Notes: generated by a model not told the origin, from the sequence alone. A stretch of DNA of 56,657 bases from Longimicrobiales bacterium (GCA_028278645.1 JANQDZ010000042.1:1-56657); one strand, 5' to 3'; shown: positions 29,167 to 38,000, counted from the first letter of the stretch. Numbers and translations: made by a program.

Positions 29167-30528
29167 ATGCCTGGCCGAGAACCAGAGAACCCCACCACCC
29201 GGCTTTTCCGACAGATCCTCCTGTCCTGCCTTCTCTCCGGGCTCTTTGCGGTTTTTTCCCCCAACCACCTCATCGGCCAAGAAGCGGACGTTTCGTCTCC
29301 CGCACCACAACTGCTGAACGTCTTCCTGGACTGCCACCTCATCATCAGCTGCGACACCGACCACTTCCGCCGGGAGATCACCTTCGTGAACTGGGTGAGG
29401 CGGAGAGAAGACGCCCATCTGCATCTGATTTTGACCTGGACCCGGTCCGGGGCCGGAAATGAGTACCAGTTCGACAACATCGGGTTGGGGGAGTGGACAG
29501 GGGTGGACTCCCACCTGACTTGGACGTCAAGCAGCGTCAACACCCAGGGCGAGGTCATCAACGGGATCACCCGTACCATGGCATTGGGGTTTGTGCCATA
29601 TGCTCAGCGCCTGGGGCTGGCCGAGCAGCTACGGGTGCAATTCGATCCGGCGGACGCTATCCAGAAGGCACGCCAGGTCCAGAACATCCAGAACCCCGAG
29701 GACGACCCATGGGACTTCTGGGTGTTCAGGATCAACGCCCGGGCCGACCTGAACGGTCAGGACAAGCGGAAGGTCCGGAACCTGAACGGTACGGTCTCCG
29801 CCAACCGGGTCACCGAAGCGTTCAAGCTCGAGCTCAGCTTCAACGGGTCGTTGAACGAGACCGAGAATCAGCTCAGCAGCGGAGACTGGTTTACCTCCGA
29901 TAGAAAGAGCTGGGGCGCCACCGGCGTGGTGGTGAGAAGCCTCACAGGCCATTGGTCCCTAGGAGCCCAATTCGGGGCGAACTCGTCTTCAGTGGCAAAC
30001 AGGAGGGCTGGATTCCGGGCAGCCCCGGCCTTGGAGTGGAATCTCTTTCCATACTCAGAGTCCACCCGTCAGCAACTCATCTTCATGTACCAGGTGGGCG
30101 GATCTTGGGTTGATTGGTGGGAAGAGACGATCTTCGAGGAGGACGCGGAGTGGGTTTTCGACCACCGGTTCCGAACGGACCTGAACTTCCGCCAGCCTTG
30201 GGGCAGCGGTGGAACCGCCTTCCAGATCGCCAGCCTCCTGGACGACGTCTCCAAGTGGGAGATGTCGTTGGAGGGCTCTGTCAACATCCGGCTTTTCCGG
30301 GGCTTCTCCTTCAACGTCGGTGGAAACTACCGGATCATCAGAAACCAAATCGGACTCCGTAGACGGAACCTCACCGATGAGGAGATTCTGACAGCGCGGA
30401 GGCAGTTGGCCACGGACAGCTCCTATCGGCTGAATTTCGGCATCACCTTCGATTTTGGTTCCGTGTTCAACAACGTGGTGAACACCCGATTCCCCCAAGA
30501 CGTCCGAGGTCCTCTCTTCTTCTTCTAA
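29167..30528 (+). CDS. Outer-membrane protein of unknown function with an N-terminal two-Cys domain
   Basis: A 453-aa protein preceded by AGGAG five bases before ATG. Residues 1-38 are a signal peptide (HLIGQ). The next 60 residues have a conserved-looking motif: LNVFLDCHLIISCDTDHFRR, EITFVNWVRRREDAHLHLIL, then GNEYQFDNIGLGEW. From about residue 180 alternating polar/aromatic strands run to a C-terminus RGPLFFF, as in an outer-membrane barrel. I recall similar unnamed proteins in Gemmatimonadota and Bacteroidota. No enzyme or transport role can be assigned. Its stop overlaps the remnant of an S41 peptidase on the other strand. Confidence 0.78.
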   Translation: MPGREPENPTTRLFRQILLSCLLSGLFAVFSPNHLIGQEADVSSPAPQLLNVFLDCHLIISCDTDHFRREITFVNWVRRREDAHLHLILTWTRSGAGNEYQFDNIGLGEWTGVDSHLTWTSSSVNTQGEVINGITRTMALGFVPYAQRLGLAEQLRVQFDPADAIQKARQVQNIQNPEDDPWDFWVFRINARADLNGQDKRKVRNLNGTVSANRVTEAFKLELSFNGSLNETENQLSSGDWFTSDRKSWGATGVVVRSLTGHWSLGAQFGANSSSVANRRAGFRAAPALEWNLFPYSESTRQQLIFMYQVGGSWVDWWEETIFEEDAEWVFDHRFRTDLNFRQPWGSGGTAFQIASLLDDVSKWEMSLEGSVNIRLFRGFSFNVGGNYRIIRNQIGLRRRNLTDEEILTARRQLATDSSYRLNFGITFDFGSVFNNVVNTRFPQDVRGPLFFF

Positions 30529-30612
30529 CCGGGCCGGAACGCCCAAGGGAAATCGTCACCACCAGATCCCGCCATCTCGTTGATGAGCAGGACTTTGGGC
30601 CCGAGGATCATG
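30525..30612 (-). pseudogene. Remnant of a tricorn-like S41 peptidase
   Basis: The minus-strand translation just before a TAG stop reads GPKVLLINEMAGSGGDDFPW plus AFR. This matches the catalytic core of tricorn-like S41 peptidases (archaeal tricorn has KIIAITNEYAGSDGD), with the nucleophilic Ser in AGSGGD. Only about 28 residues remain; upstream the frame enters 21-bp repeats, and the rest of the protein (PDZ and propeller domains, about 1000 aa in the family) is absent on both sides. So this is a gene fragment and not a gene. Confidence 0.65.
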
Positions 30613-30661
30613 GCCTGGGCTCCGTGAAGGTGTGCCTGGGCTCCGTGAAGGTGTGCCTGGG
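30613..30661. repeat. 21-bp tandem repeat (two full copies and a part)
   Basis: Two identical 21-bp units (30613-30633, 30634-30654) and the first 7 bases of a third. The unit lies directly next to the S41 remnant and is not in a recognised gene. Confidence 0.85.
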
Positions 30662-30793
30662 GTTTCTTTTCTGTTGCCAGAGTAGGCGACACAACCCCCT
30701 TTTGTTGCAGCAGCCTCCCAGTTTCTTTGCCGGGAGGTCCGGAGAGCACCTGCATCCCACCCCCGCCAAAGGCCTAATGGAAGGACGGCGATC

Positions 30794-32395
30794 ATGATCT
30801 GGGACTGGATCATCATCGGCTCAGGCTTCGGTGGCAGCGTGAGCGCCCTGAGATTGGCCGAGAAGGGGTACTCCGTCCTGGTCCTGGAGAAGGGCAGGAG
30901 ATGGGAACTCACAGACTTCCCAAAAAGCAACTGGAACCTGAGGAGGTGGCTGTGGGTGCCGGCAGTGGGTTTCCGTGGTTTTTTCCAGATGACCTTTTTG
31001 CGCCATGTGACCGCCCTGACTGGTGTGGGCGTGGGAGGCGGGTCCCTTGTTTATGCGAACACCCTTCCGACCCCGGGTGACGGCTTCTTCGGAGCCAAAG
31101 AGTGGGGCCATCTGGCCGACTGGCGAGAGGAATTGTCTCCCCATTACCAAACCGCCCGCCAAATGTTGGGGGCAACCGACAACCCACTGGACACGGCGCC
31201 GGACCGTGCCCTCAGGACCATGGCGGAGCGCGCAGGAAGGGTTGAGCATTTCCGGACTGCTCCAGTTGGCGTGTACTTCGGCCATCCCAGCGTAACCGTG
31301 ACCGATCCATATCACGGTGGGGACGGGCCGGACCGAACCGGATGCAACTTCTGCGGCGGGTGCATGACTGGGTGCCGGTACGGATCAAAGAACACTCTGG
31401 ATCACAATTATCTCTGGCTGGCTGAAAAGCTCGGAGCGACGATTCGGCCCGAAACGGAGGTAAGGTGGGTTGGCCCAGAAGAGGCCAACGGGAGCAGTCG
31501 TTATCTCTTGAAAGCCCGGGAGCGCCTCGGCCCTTTCCGAAGGAAAGATCGTTCCTATCGAGCGAAGAACATCATTTTCGCCGCCGGCGTTTTCGGAACC
31601 GTGGACCTACTCCTTCGCCTGAAGGCGGACCGAAGCGGCCTCCCGAACCTGTCGGACAGGATCGGTGACCGGGTCCGAACCAATTCAGAGGTCCTGATTG
31701 GCGTCACCACCCATCGGAGGGACCTGGACCTGTCAGAAGGAGTGGCTATCACCTCTGTCTATCAGACCGACGATCAGTCCACCCTCCAACCCTGCCGGTT
31801 TTCACCCGGATCCGGTTTTTTCCGGATCCTGGCGATGCCCCACTCGCCGGGTAGGACCGTTTTCCGCCGGCTCTTCAACGGGGCAACCCGTTTCTTCCGG
31901 AACCCGATCCGGAGCGTGCGAGCCTTCTTGGTCCCGGACTGGGCACGGTACACAACAGCCCTCCTTTACATGAGGACTCTGGAAGGGTTCATCCGACTCA
32001 AGCCAGGGAGGGGCCCATTTTCCCGTCTCGGCCACGGTCTTCGGTCTCAGGAAGGGGACGGCCCCTTACCCACAGCCGCCATACCGGAAGCCACAGAGCT
32101 GGCGGAGGAGTACGCAGGGGAGGTGGATGGATATGTGGGGAGCCTCCTCACGGAGGCCTTCTTCGGGATTCCCACCACTGCACATATCCTTGGGGGAGCT
32201 TGCATGGGCAAAACCCGAGATGACGGGGTGATTGACCAAAAGCACCGGGTTTTTGGTTATGATGGTCTTTACGTGATCGACGGCTCTGCCATCAGCGCGA
32301 ACCCCGGAGTAAACCCGTCGCTGACCATCACAGCCCTGGCAGAAAGAGCCATGTCCTTTATCCCTGAGAACAGCACCGACGGAGACACGGAATGA
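30794..32395 (+). CDS. GMC-family FAD oxidoreductase (cholesterol-oxidase-like)
   Basis: A 533-aa flavoprotein; ATG preceded by GGAAGG. The N-terminal Rossmann motif DWIIIGSGFGGSVSALRLAE binds FAD; VGGGSLVYANTLP follows; the C-terminal HILGGACMGKTRDDGVID and DGSAISANPGVNPSLTITAL are the usual GMC end. Residues about 181-196 hold CNFCGGCMTGCRYGSKN, a cluster of four Cys (CxxCxxCxxxC) reminiscent of a 4Fe-4S ligand set, found in this subgroup but not in classical cholesterol oxidase. It probably oxidises a hydroxyl group, with an unknown substrate and electron acceptor. The last bases overlap rmuC (ATGA). Confidence 0.85.
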   Translation: MIWDWIIIGSGFGGSVSALRLAEKGYSVLVLEKGRRWELTDFPKSNWNLRRWLWVPAVGFRGFFQMTFLRHVTALTGVGVGGGSLVYANTLPTPGDGFFGAKEWGHLADWREELSPHYQTARQMLGATDNPLDTAPDRALRTMAERAGRVEHFRTAPVGVYFGHPSVTVTDPYHGGDGPDRTGCNFCGGCMTGCRYGSKNTLDHNYLWLAEKLGATIRPETEVRWVGPEEANGSSRYLLKARERLGPFRRKDRSYRAKNIIFAAGVFGTVDLLLRLKADRSGLPNLSDRIGDRVRTNSEVLIGVTTHRRDLDLSEGVAITSVYQTDDQSTLQPCRFSPGSGFFRILAMPHSPGRTVFRRLFNGATRFFRNPIRSVRAFLVPDWARYTTALLYMRTLEGFIRLKPGRGPFSRLGHGLRSQEGDGPLPTAAIPEATELAEEYAGEVDGYVGSLLTEAFFGIPTTAHILGGACMGKTRDDGVIDQKHRVFGYDGLYVIDGSAISANPGVNPSLTITALAERAMSFIPENSTDGDTE

Positions 32396-33684
32396 GTGAA
32401 GTGATCCTCTGGGTCATCCTGATTCTCTCCATCCTGAACGCAGGAGCGGTCCTGGTCATCCTGGTTCGGCCTCCGTCCAGTCTCTCCCAGGGGATCCGAA
32501 ACGGAGTAGAAGAGGACCTCCGGAAGGGCCGGGAGGAATCTGCAGGGGCCGCCCGAAACCTTCGGGAGGAGGTTTCCGCCGGCCTGGCAGCGCTGGGTGA
32601 AAGCCTCTCGAATACCACGGCCAACGCCGGGAAGCTCCAACAGGATCAGCTGACCGCTTTCAGCACCCAGCTAAAAGAGCTTTCTGAGTCCAACAACCGA
32701 GCTCTGGATCAGATTCGATCCACGTTGGACACTCGGGTAAAACAGCTTCAGGAAGAAAACGAAAAGAAGCTGGAGGAGATGCGGAAGACCGTCGATGAGA
32801 AGCTCCAAGGCACTCTCGAGAAGCGGCTGGGGGAATCGTTCAAGCTGGTCGGCGACCGTCTGGAGGCGGTGCAGCGGGGGCTCGGAGAGATGCAGAATCT
32901 CGCCACCGGCGTTGGGGATCTGAAGCGAGTTTTGACCAACGTGAAGTCCCGGGGCACCTGGGCCGAGGTCCAGCTCGGCGGGATCCTGGACCAGTTCCTG
33001 GCTCCGGGGCAGTACCAGAAGAACGTACGGACAAAAGCGGGATCGGCGGAAACGGTGGAATTCGCCATCCGACTACCGGGCAAGCCGGAGGACCCCGAGA
33101 GCTCTGTCTGGCTCCCCGTGGACTCCAAGTTTCCCCAGGAAGACTGGATCCGACTCCAGGAAGCTTCGGAGGCTGGAGACGCTGAGGGCGTCCAAAAGGC
33201 CGCGGACGCTCTGGGGCGAACGCTGAAGCTCGAGGCTCAGAAGATCCACGACAAATACCTGGATCCTCCGGGCACCACCGATTTTGGCATCATGTTCCTG
33301 GCCACCGAAGGGCTATACGCCGAAGCCCTGCGCCAGCCGGAGCTGGTTCCCCAGCTTCAGGAGCGGTTCAGGATCGTGGTGGCCGGCCCCACCACCCTTG
33401 CCGCCATCTTGAGCAGCCTCCGCATGGGCTTCCAGACCCTCGCCATCGAGGCCCGGGCCTCCGAGGTCTGGGACGTCCTCGGCGCCGTGAAGACGGAATT
33501 CGGAAAATTCGGCGAAGTCCTCACCAAGGTGAAGAAACAGCTGGGGACGGCGAGCAACACCATCGAGGCCGCCGAGACACGTACCAGGGTCATGGAGAAG
33601 AAGCTCCAATCGGTCCAGCAACTCCCGGAACAGGAGGCCGATTCCCTCCTCCAGCTCCCCGGCATCCCGCCCGAAGACGAATGA
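32392..33684 (+). CDS. rmuC: DNA recombination protein RmuC
   Basis: A 430-aa protein with a membrane anchor at residues 3-23 (VILWVILILSILNAGAVLVIL), a coiled coil (about 40-170, with QEENEKKLEEMRKTVDEK) and the RmuC domain: SRGTWAEVQLGGILDQFLAP, EFAIRLPGK, VDSKFPQEDW and GIMFLATEGLYAEAL. RmuC limits inversion at short repeats in E. coli and is linked to nuclease-type folds. The start overlaps the GMC gene by 4 bases, although no functional link between the two is known. A transporter gene follows after 10 bases. Confidence 0.94.
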   Translation: MSEVILWVILILSILNAGAVLVILVRPPSSLSQGIRNGVEEDLRKGREESAGAARNLREEVSAGLAALGESLSNTTANAGKLQQDQLTAFSTQLKELSESNNRALDQIRSTLDTRVKQLQEENEKKLEEMRKTVDEKLQGTLEKRLGESFKLVGDRLEAVQRGLGEMQNLATGVGDLKRVLTNVKSRGTWAEVQLGGILDQFLAPGQYQKNVRTKAGSAETVEFAIRLPGKPEDPESSVWLPVDSKFPQEDWIRLQEASEAGDAEGVQKAADALGRTLKLEAQKIHDKYLDPPGTTDFGIMFLATEGLYAEALRQPELVPQLQERFRIVVAGPTTLAAILSSLRMGFQTLAIEARASEVWDVLGAVKTEFGKFGEVLTKVKKQLGTASNTIEAAETRTRVMEKKLQSVQQLPEQEADSLLQLPGIPPEDE

Positions 33685-33694
33685 GGGCGGCCGT

Positions 33695-34948
33695 TTGAAC
33701 GCTTTCCGGAAAAGCCGACAGGCCGGGATGGTCTTCATCCTGATCACGGTCTTCATCGACGTGCTCGGGATCGGCATCATCATCCCGATCCTGCCCGAGC
33801 TGGTCAAAGACTTCGTAGGCGGGAGCACGGCGGAAGCGGGTCGGTGGTTCGGAATCATTGCCGCCACCTACGCCCTCACACAGTTCTTCTTCGCTCCGGT
33901 CCTCGGTTCACTCTCGGACCGCTTCGGACGGCGGCCCATTATCCTCATATCCCTCTTCGGTCTGGGGATCGATTACCTGATCCAAGGCTTCGCCCCGACC
34001 ATCGGCTGGCTCTTCGTGGGCCGGGTCATTGCCGGAGTCATGGGGGCCAGCTTCACCACCGCCAACGCTTACATCGCCGACGTATCGGGCCCGGACGATC
34101 GGGCACGCAATTTCGGCCTTGTGGGCGTGGCCTTCGGCCTGGGGTTCATCTTCGGCCCGGCGCTGGGTGGATTCCTGGGCGAAATCCACTTGAGGTTGCC
34201 CTTCTTCGGGTCGGCCGCCCTAGCGCTCATCAACTGGTTGTACGGCTTTTTTGTCCTGCCGGAATCGCTCCCGCCGGAGAAGCGGGGGAGCTTTTCCTGG
34301 GAAAAGGCCAACCCCCTGGGGAGCCTGAAAGTCCTCAAGACGTACCCACTGGTGGCCGGCCTGGCCGTGTCCTTCATCTTCATCGGACTCGCCCAGCGGG
34401 GCCTGGAGGTGGTGTGGGTCCTCTACACCGGGCACCGGTTCGGGTGGGACGAAGGCACGAACGGCCTCTCCCTGGCATTGGTGGGTTTTATGGCCATCCT
34501 GGTCCAGGGCGGTCTGGTCCAGCCGTTCATCAAACGGTTCGGGGAAAGGCGATCCATCCTCTTCGGCCTGGTCGTGGCGACCTTCGCGTTCCTGGGCTAT
34601 GGCATGGCCTCGGAGGGGTGGATGATGTTTGCCGTCATCGTGGTCGGGGCGTTGGGAGGGGTGTCCGGGCCGGCCATCCAGGGGCTCATCGCCGGAACCG
34701 TGGAATCCCACGACCAGGGTAAGGTCCAGGGGGCAATCACCTCGCTCATGAGCCTGACCAGCATCTTCGCCCCCCTCATCTTCGCCACCGGCTTGTTCAG
34801 CTACTTCACCTCACCCGCCGCCCCCTTCGAGTTGCCCGGCGCTCCGTTCCTTGTGGGATCGGCTCTCTGGGCGGTCTCCTTCTTTATCCTTCTTCGGTTG
34901 TTCAGGCGGATCCCGGCACAAAAGTCCTCCGGCCCGGGCGACGGCTAG
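33695..34948 (+). CDS. MFS transporter, TetA-like (DHA1) group
   Basis: A 417-aa permease with twelve hydrophobic segments. It starts with TTG at 33695 (GAGGGCGG upstream); an in-frame ATG at 33728 would remove the short basic tail. Motifs: LGIGIIIPILPELV in TM1, GSLSDRFGRRPIIL (motif A) in the first loop, and AYIADVSGPDDRARNFG, which is typical of TetA-type efflux proteins. Predicted to export drugs or metabolites using protons. The third gene of the GMC-rmuC unit. The pilin operon ends 18 bases beyond its stop on the other strand. Confidence 0.92.
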   Translation: MNAFRKSRQAGMVFILITVFIDVLGIGIIIPILPELVKDFVGGSTAEAGRWFGIIAATYALTQFFFAPVLGSLSDRFGRRPIILISLFGLGIDYLIQGFAPTIGWLFVGRVIAGVMGASFTTANAYIADVSGPDDRARNFGLVGVAFGLGFIFGPALGGFLGEIHLRLPFFGSAALALINWLYGFFVLPESLPPEKRGSFSWEKANPLGSLKVLKTYPLVAGLAVSFIFIGLAQRGLEVVWVLYTGHRFGWDEGTNGLSLALVGFMAILVQGGLVQPFIKRFGERRSILFGLVVATFAFLGYGMASEGWMMFAVIVVGALGGVSGPAIQGLIAGTVESHDQGKVQGAITSLMSLTSIFAPLIFATGLFSYFTSPAAPFELPGAPFLVGSALWAVSFFILLRLFRRIPAQKSSGPGDG

Positions 34949-34966
34949 GCCCAAGCCTCTCGTCCC

Positions 34967-36013
34967 TCAGTTGGTTACCGAGGTCAGATGGGCCAGCGCG
35001 AACCCGGCCCAGGCAGCGTAGCAGGAGTGGTAGACGATCCGGCCGGCGTCCAGGTTGAGGCGTCCCATGGCGGCACCCTGGCCAGCCACCAACATGCCTT
35101 CCACGGTGAAGAACCCTTCCGGCCCCACATTCCCCAGCGTCCCCACCATCACGATCCCCTTCCAGTGCCAACGCGAGCTGGGCGGGATGTTCAGGGCACC
35201 GCTCACAATAAGGACGCCATGCCCGTTGTGGGCGGAGGTCGGGGAGAAGTCGCCGTTCACCCTGGTAATCGGGAACGAAGCACTCTCCAAGGCGCTGAAG
35301 TTTGGCCAGGATCCGTCGTAGTCCACAGGGAATTGACTGTCGGTCAGAACATCCCAGGGCACCCGAGCAGCCTCTACGACATTCTTGAAAGACCCCAAGG
35401 CCAGGCTCGGTGGGACCCCCATCACCGTCCCGCCTTCCCTTACCACCGTGTTGCCCCGAGCCAGGATCCCGGCCCATGAGTCGGCCGGCGCCCCAGGGCA
35501 CTGGCCGGCTATGGCGTGATCGGTGCCATCTACCATCGCGCCGAATCCGACCCGTACCTGTCTCGACGTCGTGATCAGCGGGGCGAGGGTCTGAACGGGG
35601 AGGTTCTTCAGGACCGCGTACTCGGAGACGATCCGCGATGCCGGCGCATACCTGTGCCGGGGATCGGCGAAAGTGCCTTCCGACGTCACGAAGTAAAGGT
35701 CTTCGCTCGGAGACAGCGTGGCGATCTTCCTCGTCGAGATGATCGCGGTACCACCGTTGATTTGGACCGTATCCGCTCGAGGGATCACCCCGCCCTGCCG
35801 GCCCACAAACCATTGGAGGCCGCCCTCCGCCACCGCGTGGGCCCGGGTGGTCTCGGCCCCGCGGATCGCCTGTGAGGCCTCCAGGCGAACGATCTGATAT
35901 CCCGCCGCGCCGATGGCCCCGATGGCGAACATGAGGAGGACCACCAGACTCAGTGCGAATCCTTCCTCCCCCACCGGCCCGAAAAACCGGGTCCAGCGGT
36001 CCTCAGTTCGCAT
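34967..36013 (-). CDS. PilX-like minor pilin / pilus assembly protein
   Basis: A 348-aa protein with a type IV pilin-like start GEEGFALSLVVLLMFAIGAI (residues 14-33) and an N-terminal helix (YQIVRLEASQAIRGAETTRA) typical of PilX. The rest is a beta-rich domain with little similarity to named families (QVRVGFGAMVDGTDHAIAGQ, ILARGNTVVREGGTVMG). It is the last of four overlapping genes (11-base overlap with the PilW-like gene). In known systems PilX, PilW, PilV and FimT form the tip that starts the pilus. The main pilin and the assembly ATPase are not in the window. Confidence 0.75.
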   Translation of the reverse strand: MRTEDRWTRFFGPVGEEGFALSLVVLLMFAIGAIGAAGYQIVRLEASQAIRGAETTRAHAVAEGGLQWFVGRQGGVIPRADTVQINGGTAIISTRKIATLSPSEDLYFVTSEGTFADPRHRYAPASRIVSEYAVLKNLPVQTLAPLITTSRQVRVGFGAMVDGTDHAIAGQCPGAPADSWAGILARGNTVVREGGTVMGVPPSLALGSFKNVVEAARVPWDVLTDSQFPVDYDGSWPNFSALESASFPITRVNGDFSPTSAHNGHGVLIVSGALNIPPSSRWHWKGIVMVGTLGNVGPEGFFTVEGMLVAGQGAAMGRLNLDAGRIVYHSCYAAWAGFALAHLTSVTN

Positions 36014-36890
36014 TTCTCAGGGGAACGGTTTGGGTGAGCTCGAAGGTGAGGTCGTCCCTCCCTCCCCCGGATGCGGGGCCGGTCCCTTGGAGAGAGATTC
36101 TGACCCGATCGATTCTTGCGAGATTCCTCTGCCCCCTTACCCTCCTTCGAAAACGGTCATTCCGGGCCAGCCCGTATTCGAACCGGGATAACCGTGACAT
36201 CCCCGTGGCCACCTCCGTGAGCACCCCACCTGCCGGACCCCTGAACAGCGCCCGGGTCTCGGGATCGAGCTTCGAGGGGGCGAGTTTCAGCTCGACCTTT
36301 TGGTACAGCATGACCAAATCGCCAACCGACAGGACCCCGGCGGGGGCCATACCGTCCAATCTCACAAATTCGGACGCAGCCCCCGTCGTATCAGCCCCTG
36401 CCCGGGCACAAGCATCCACCGCCCCCCCACCGGACGAATGGTATACGGAAGCCCAGGTGCCAGGCGTGTACCTCCAGGCGGCATCCCCGACCTTTACGCC
36501 ATAGCCGGAGACGGTAGACATGTCCGTGACCGCCTGGTCCACGGGTAGGAAGGCGAAGGTGCTCTGACCGTCCACGCCGCAAACACCTCCGACCAGGACC
36601 GGGGCCCTGAACACGATGGAATTCCGGTCGGCTGAGACGATTCCGCCCTGGAATACGCTACGGAGGTCGGCCGACGCCCGGGCGATGCCACCACGAACGC
36701 TCTCATGGATGTCCACCCGGCTCATGGCATCGGTATAAAACCGGTTTTGAGCGAGAAAAGTGGACGTGACCAAGGAAACCACGATGGTGGAAAGAACCAT
36801 TGCCACCATGGCTTCCAGAAGGGTGAACCCCTGCCGACCGGCTCCCTTTGGCGCGCCAGGCGTCGGAACGGGATAGGGGAGGGTTACCAT
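36003..36890 (-). CDS. PilW-like minor pilin
   Basis: A 295-aa protein with a class III leader ending in GRQG|FTLLEAMVAMVLSTIVVSL (cleavage after Gly21, Glu5 conserved), then a C-terminal beta-rich domain containing several Cys residues. The length and the pilin start are typical of PilW. It overlaps the PilV-like gene by 7 bases and the PilX-like gene by 11. Confidence 0.85.
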   Translation of the reverse strand: MVTLPYPVPTPGAPKGAGRQGFTLLEAMVAMVLSTIVVSLVTSTFLAQNRFYTDAMSRVDIHESVRGGIARASADLRSVFQGGIVSADRNSIVFRAPVLVGGVCGVDGQSTFAFLPVDQAVTDMSTVSGYGVKVGDAAWRYTPGTWASVYHSSGGGAVDACARAGADTTGAASEFVRLDGMAPAGVLSVGDLVMLYQKVELKLAPSKLDPETRALFRGPAGGVLTEVATGMSRLSRFEYGLARNDRFRRRVRGQRNLARIDRVRISLQGTGPASGGGRDDLTFELTQTVPLRNAN

Positions 36891-37267
36891 GGGCGCGACA
36901 CGAAGGCCGAAGCGGTGAGTTCCGGACCACTCCCATCCACTGGCGCGATCACCACCTGGATTTCCCTCATGAGGGGAGTAGCCTGCGTCACCAAATGGCG
37001 CCGAAGGAATGGTTCGCCCTGAAACTGGACGGTGTCCTCGGCCGTTCCAGGGAGGAGCGAGTCGTAGGGTAGATGTTGAAGGCTATCGAGGCGGTTCTGC
37101 ACCTCCACCGACACAGACGTGCCTTTCCCCGCTTGGTTCAGCTGAACCGAGAGGACCCCGGTCAGGCTCAGCATGGCCAGAACGCCCAACGAAAAAACCA
37201 CAAGTGCCCCCATCACCTCGATGAGGGTGAAGCCACCCCTGGTCGTGTTTTTCGTCTCGCCTCTCAT
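36884..37267 (-). CDS. PilV-like minor pilin
   Basis: A 127-aa prepilin: RGG|FTLIEVMGALVVFSLGVLA (cleavage after Gly12) followed by a helix with LTGVLSVQLNQAGKG and a small beta domain. The order of the helix residues (VFSLGVLAMLSL) is as in PilV. The ATG overlaps the stop of the FimT-like gene by 4 bases. Confidence 0.88.
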   Translation of the reverse strand: MRGETKNTTRGGFTLIEVMGALVVFSLGVLAMLSLTGVLSVQLNQAGKGTSVSVEVQNRLDSLQHLPYDSLLPGTAEDTVQFQGEPFLRRHLVTQATPLMREIQVVIAPVDGSGPELTASAFVSRPW

Positions 37268-37764
37268 GACCCTTCGATCCTTGCTACGCCCATGCTGTTA
37301 AAGGATACCGTATACCAAGTGTTTCCCAACCCAAAAACGGCCCGACCCAGCGCGACCCCTGAGCCCTCCAGCTCCGCATGCCCTTGACGGTTGAACGCCA
37401 GAGTGTCCCCGGCGGTCTGGAGGTCCAGGACCGAGAGGGTGAGCTCAGCCTCGTCACCGTAAAAGCGGCGGAGGATCGTGTCCCCGGACTCCGATCGCAC
37501 CACATACCCGAGGCCACTCTCGTCGAAGTCCAACACAGTTACCCGTCTAGACCTGGAAGCCTCGGTTTTTGTCACATTCAGATCCCGGACGAACACCTCC
37601 GCGGCTCGCTGGGCGGCAGCCTTTTGTTGGTAGCCTCGGAAAGTACTCGTGGCCCAGGTGAGGAGAATCGCCGCAAAGAGCAGAACCACCAGGAGTTCGA
37701 TCAGCGAATAGCCCCGGGCGATGGCTGCGGACAAGGCTCTTCCGCTCGCAATCGATTGACGCAC
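37264..37764 (-). CDS. GspH/FimT-family pseudopilin
   Basis: A 166-aa prepilin from GTG 37764 (AAAGGGA six bases upstream); a longer frame from ATG 37848 would give an unusually long leader. The leader is basic, ending AIARG|YSLIELLVVLLFAAILLTWA (Glu5 conserved). The C-terminal part shows FVRDLNVTKTEASRSRRVTV, the GspH-like start of the globular domain. First gene of the pilin unit; a long inverted repeat and a -10-like TACAAT (37941-37936) lie about 170 bases upstream. Confidence 0.85.
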   Translation of the reverse strand: MRQSIASGRALSAAIARGYSLIELLVVLLFAAILLTWATSTFRGYQQKAAAQRAAEVFVRDLNVTKTEASRSRRVTVLDFDESGLGYVVRSESGDTILRRFYGDEAELTLSVLDLQTAGDTLAFNRQGHAELEGSGVALGRAVFGLGNTWYTVSFNSMGVARIEGS

Positions 37765-37890
37765 TCTTTTTCCCTTTGTGTAAGAACTGGAATAATCCGT
37801 TGATCGGGTAATCGGCACAATAGGCCCGGAGGACACCCCTCCCTCCATCCTTCATCCCCTGTGTAACAACCCATGCAGAATCCTCCCGCT

Positions 37891-37941
37891 GGAAGGGTGT
37901 TGCGAAACCGCACCCCCTTTCCGCAACACCCTTCTATTGTA
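37891..37941 (-). promoter_or_regulatory. Long inverted repeat beside a -10-like box in the pilin/M28 gap
   Basis: Positions 37893-37904 and 37922-37933 are perfect 12-bp inverted repeats, extended by one pair (37892/37934) and a G-T pair, with a 17-base loop. On the minus strand the repeat begins three bases after TACAAT (37941-37936), where transcription of the pilin operon would start. No good -35 was found. It may be an operator or a 5'-leader hairpin; the T-run needed for a terminator is weak. Confidence 0.45.
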
Positions 37942-38000
37942 CCTTTTCAACTTCTAGTCGGTTGTGAATTGAACCAAGCGCCTACCACGTGGAGGCTTTG

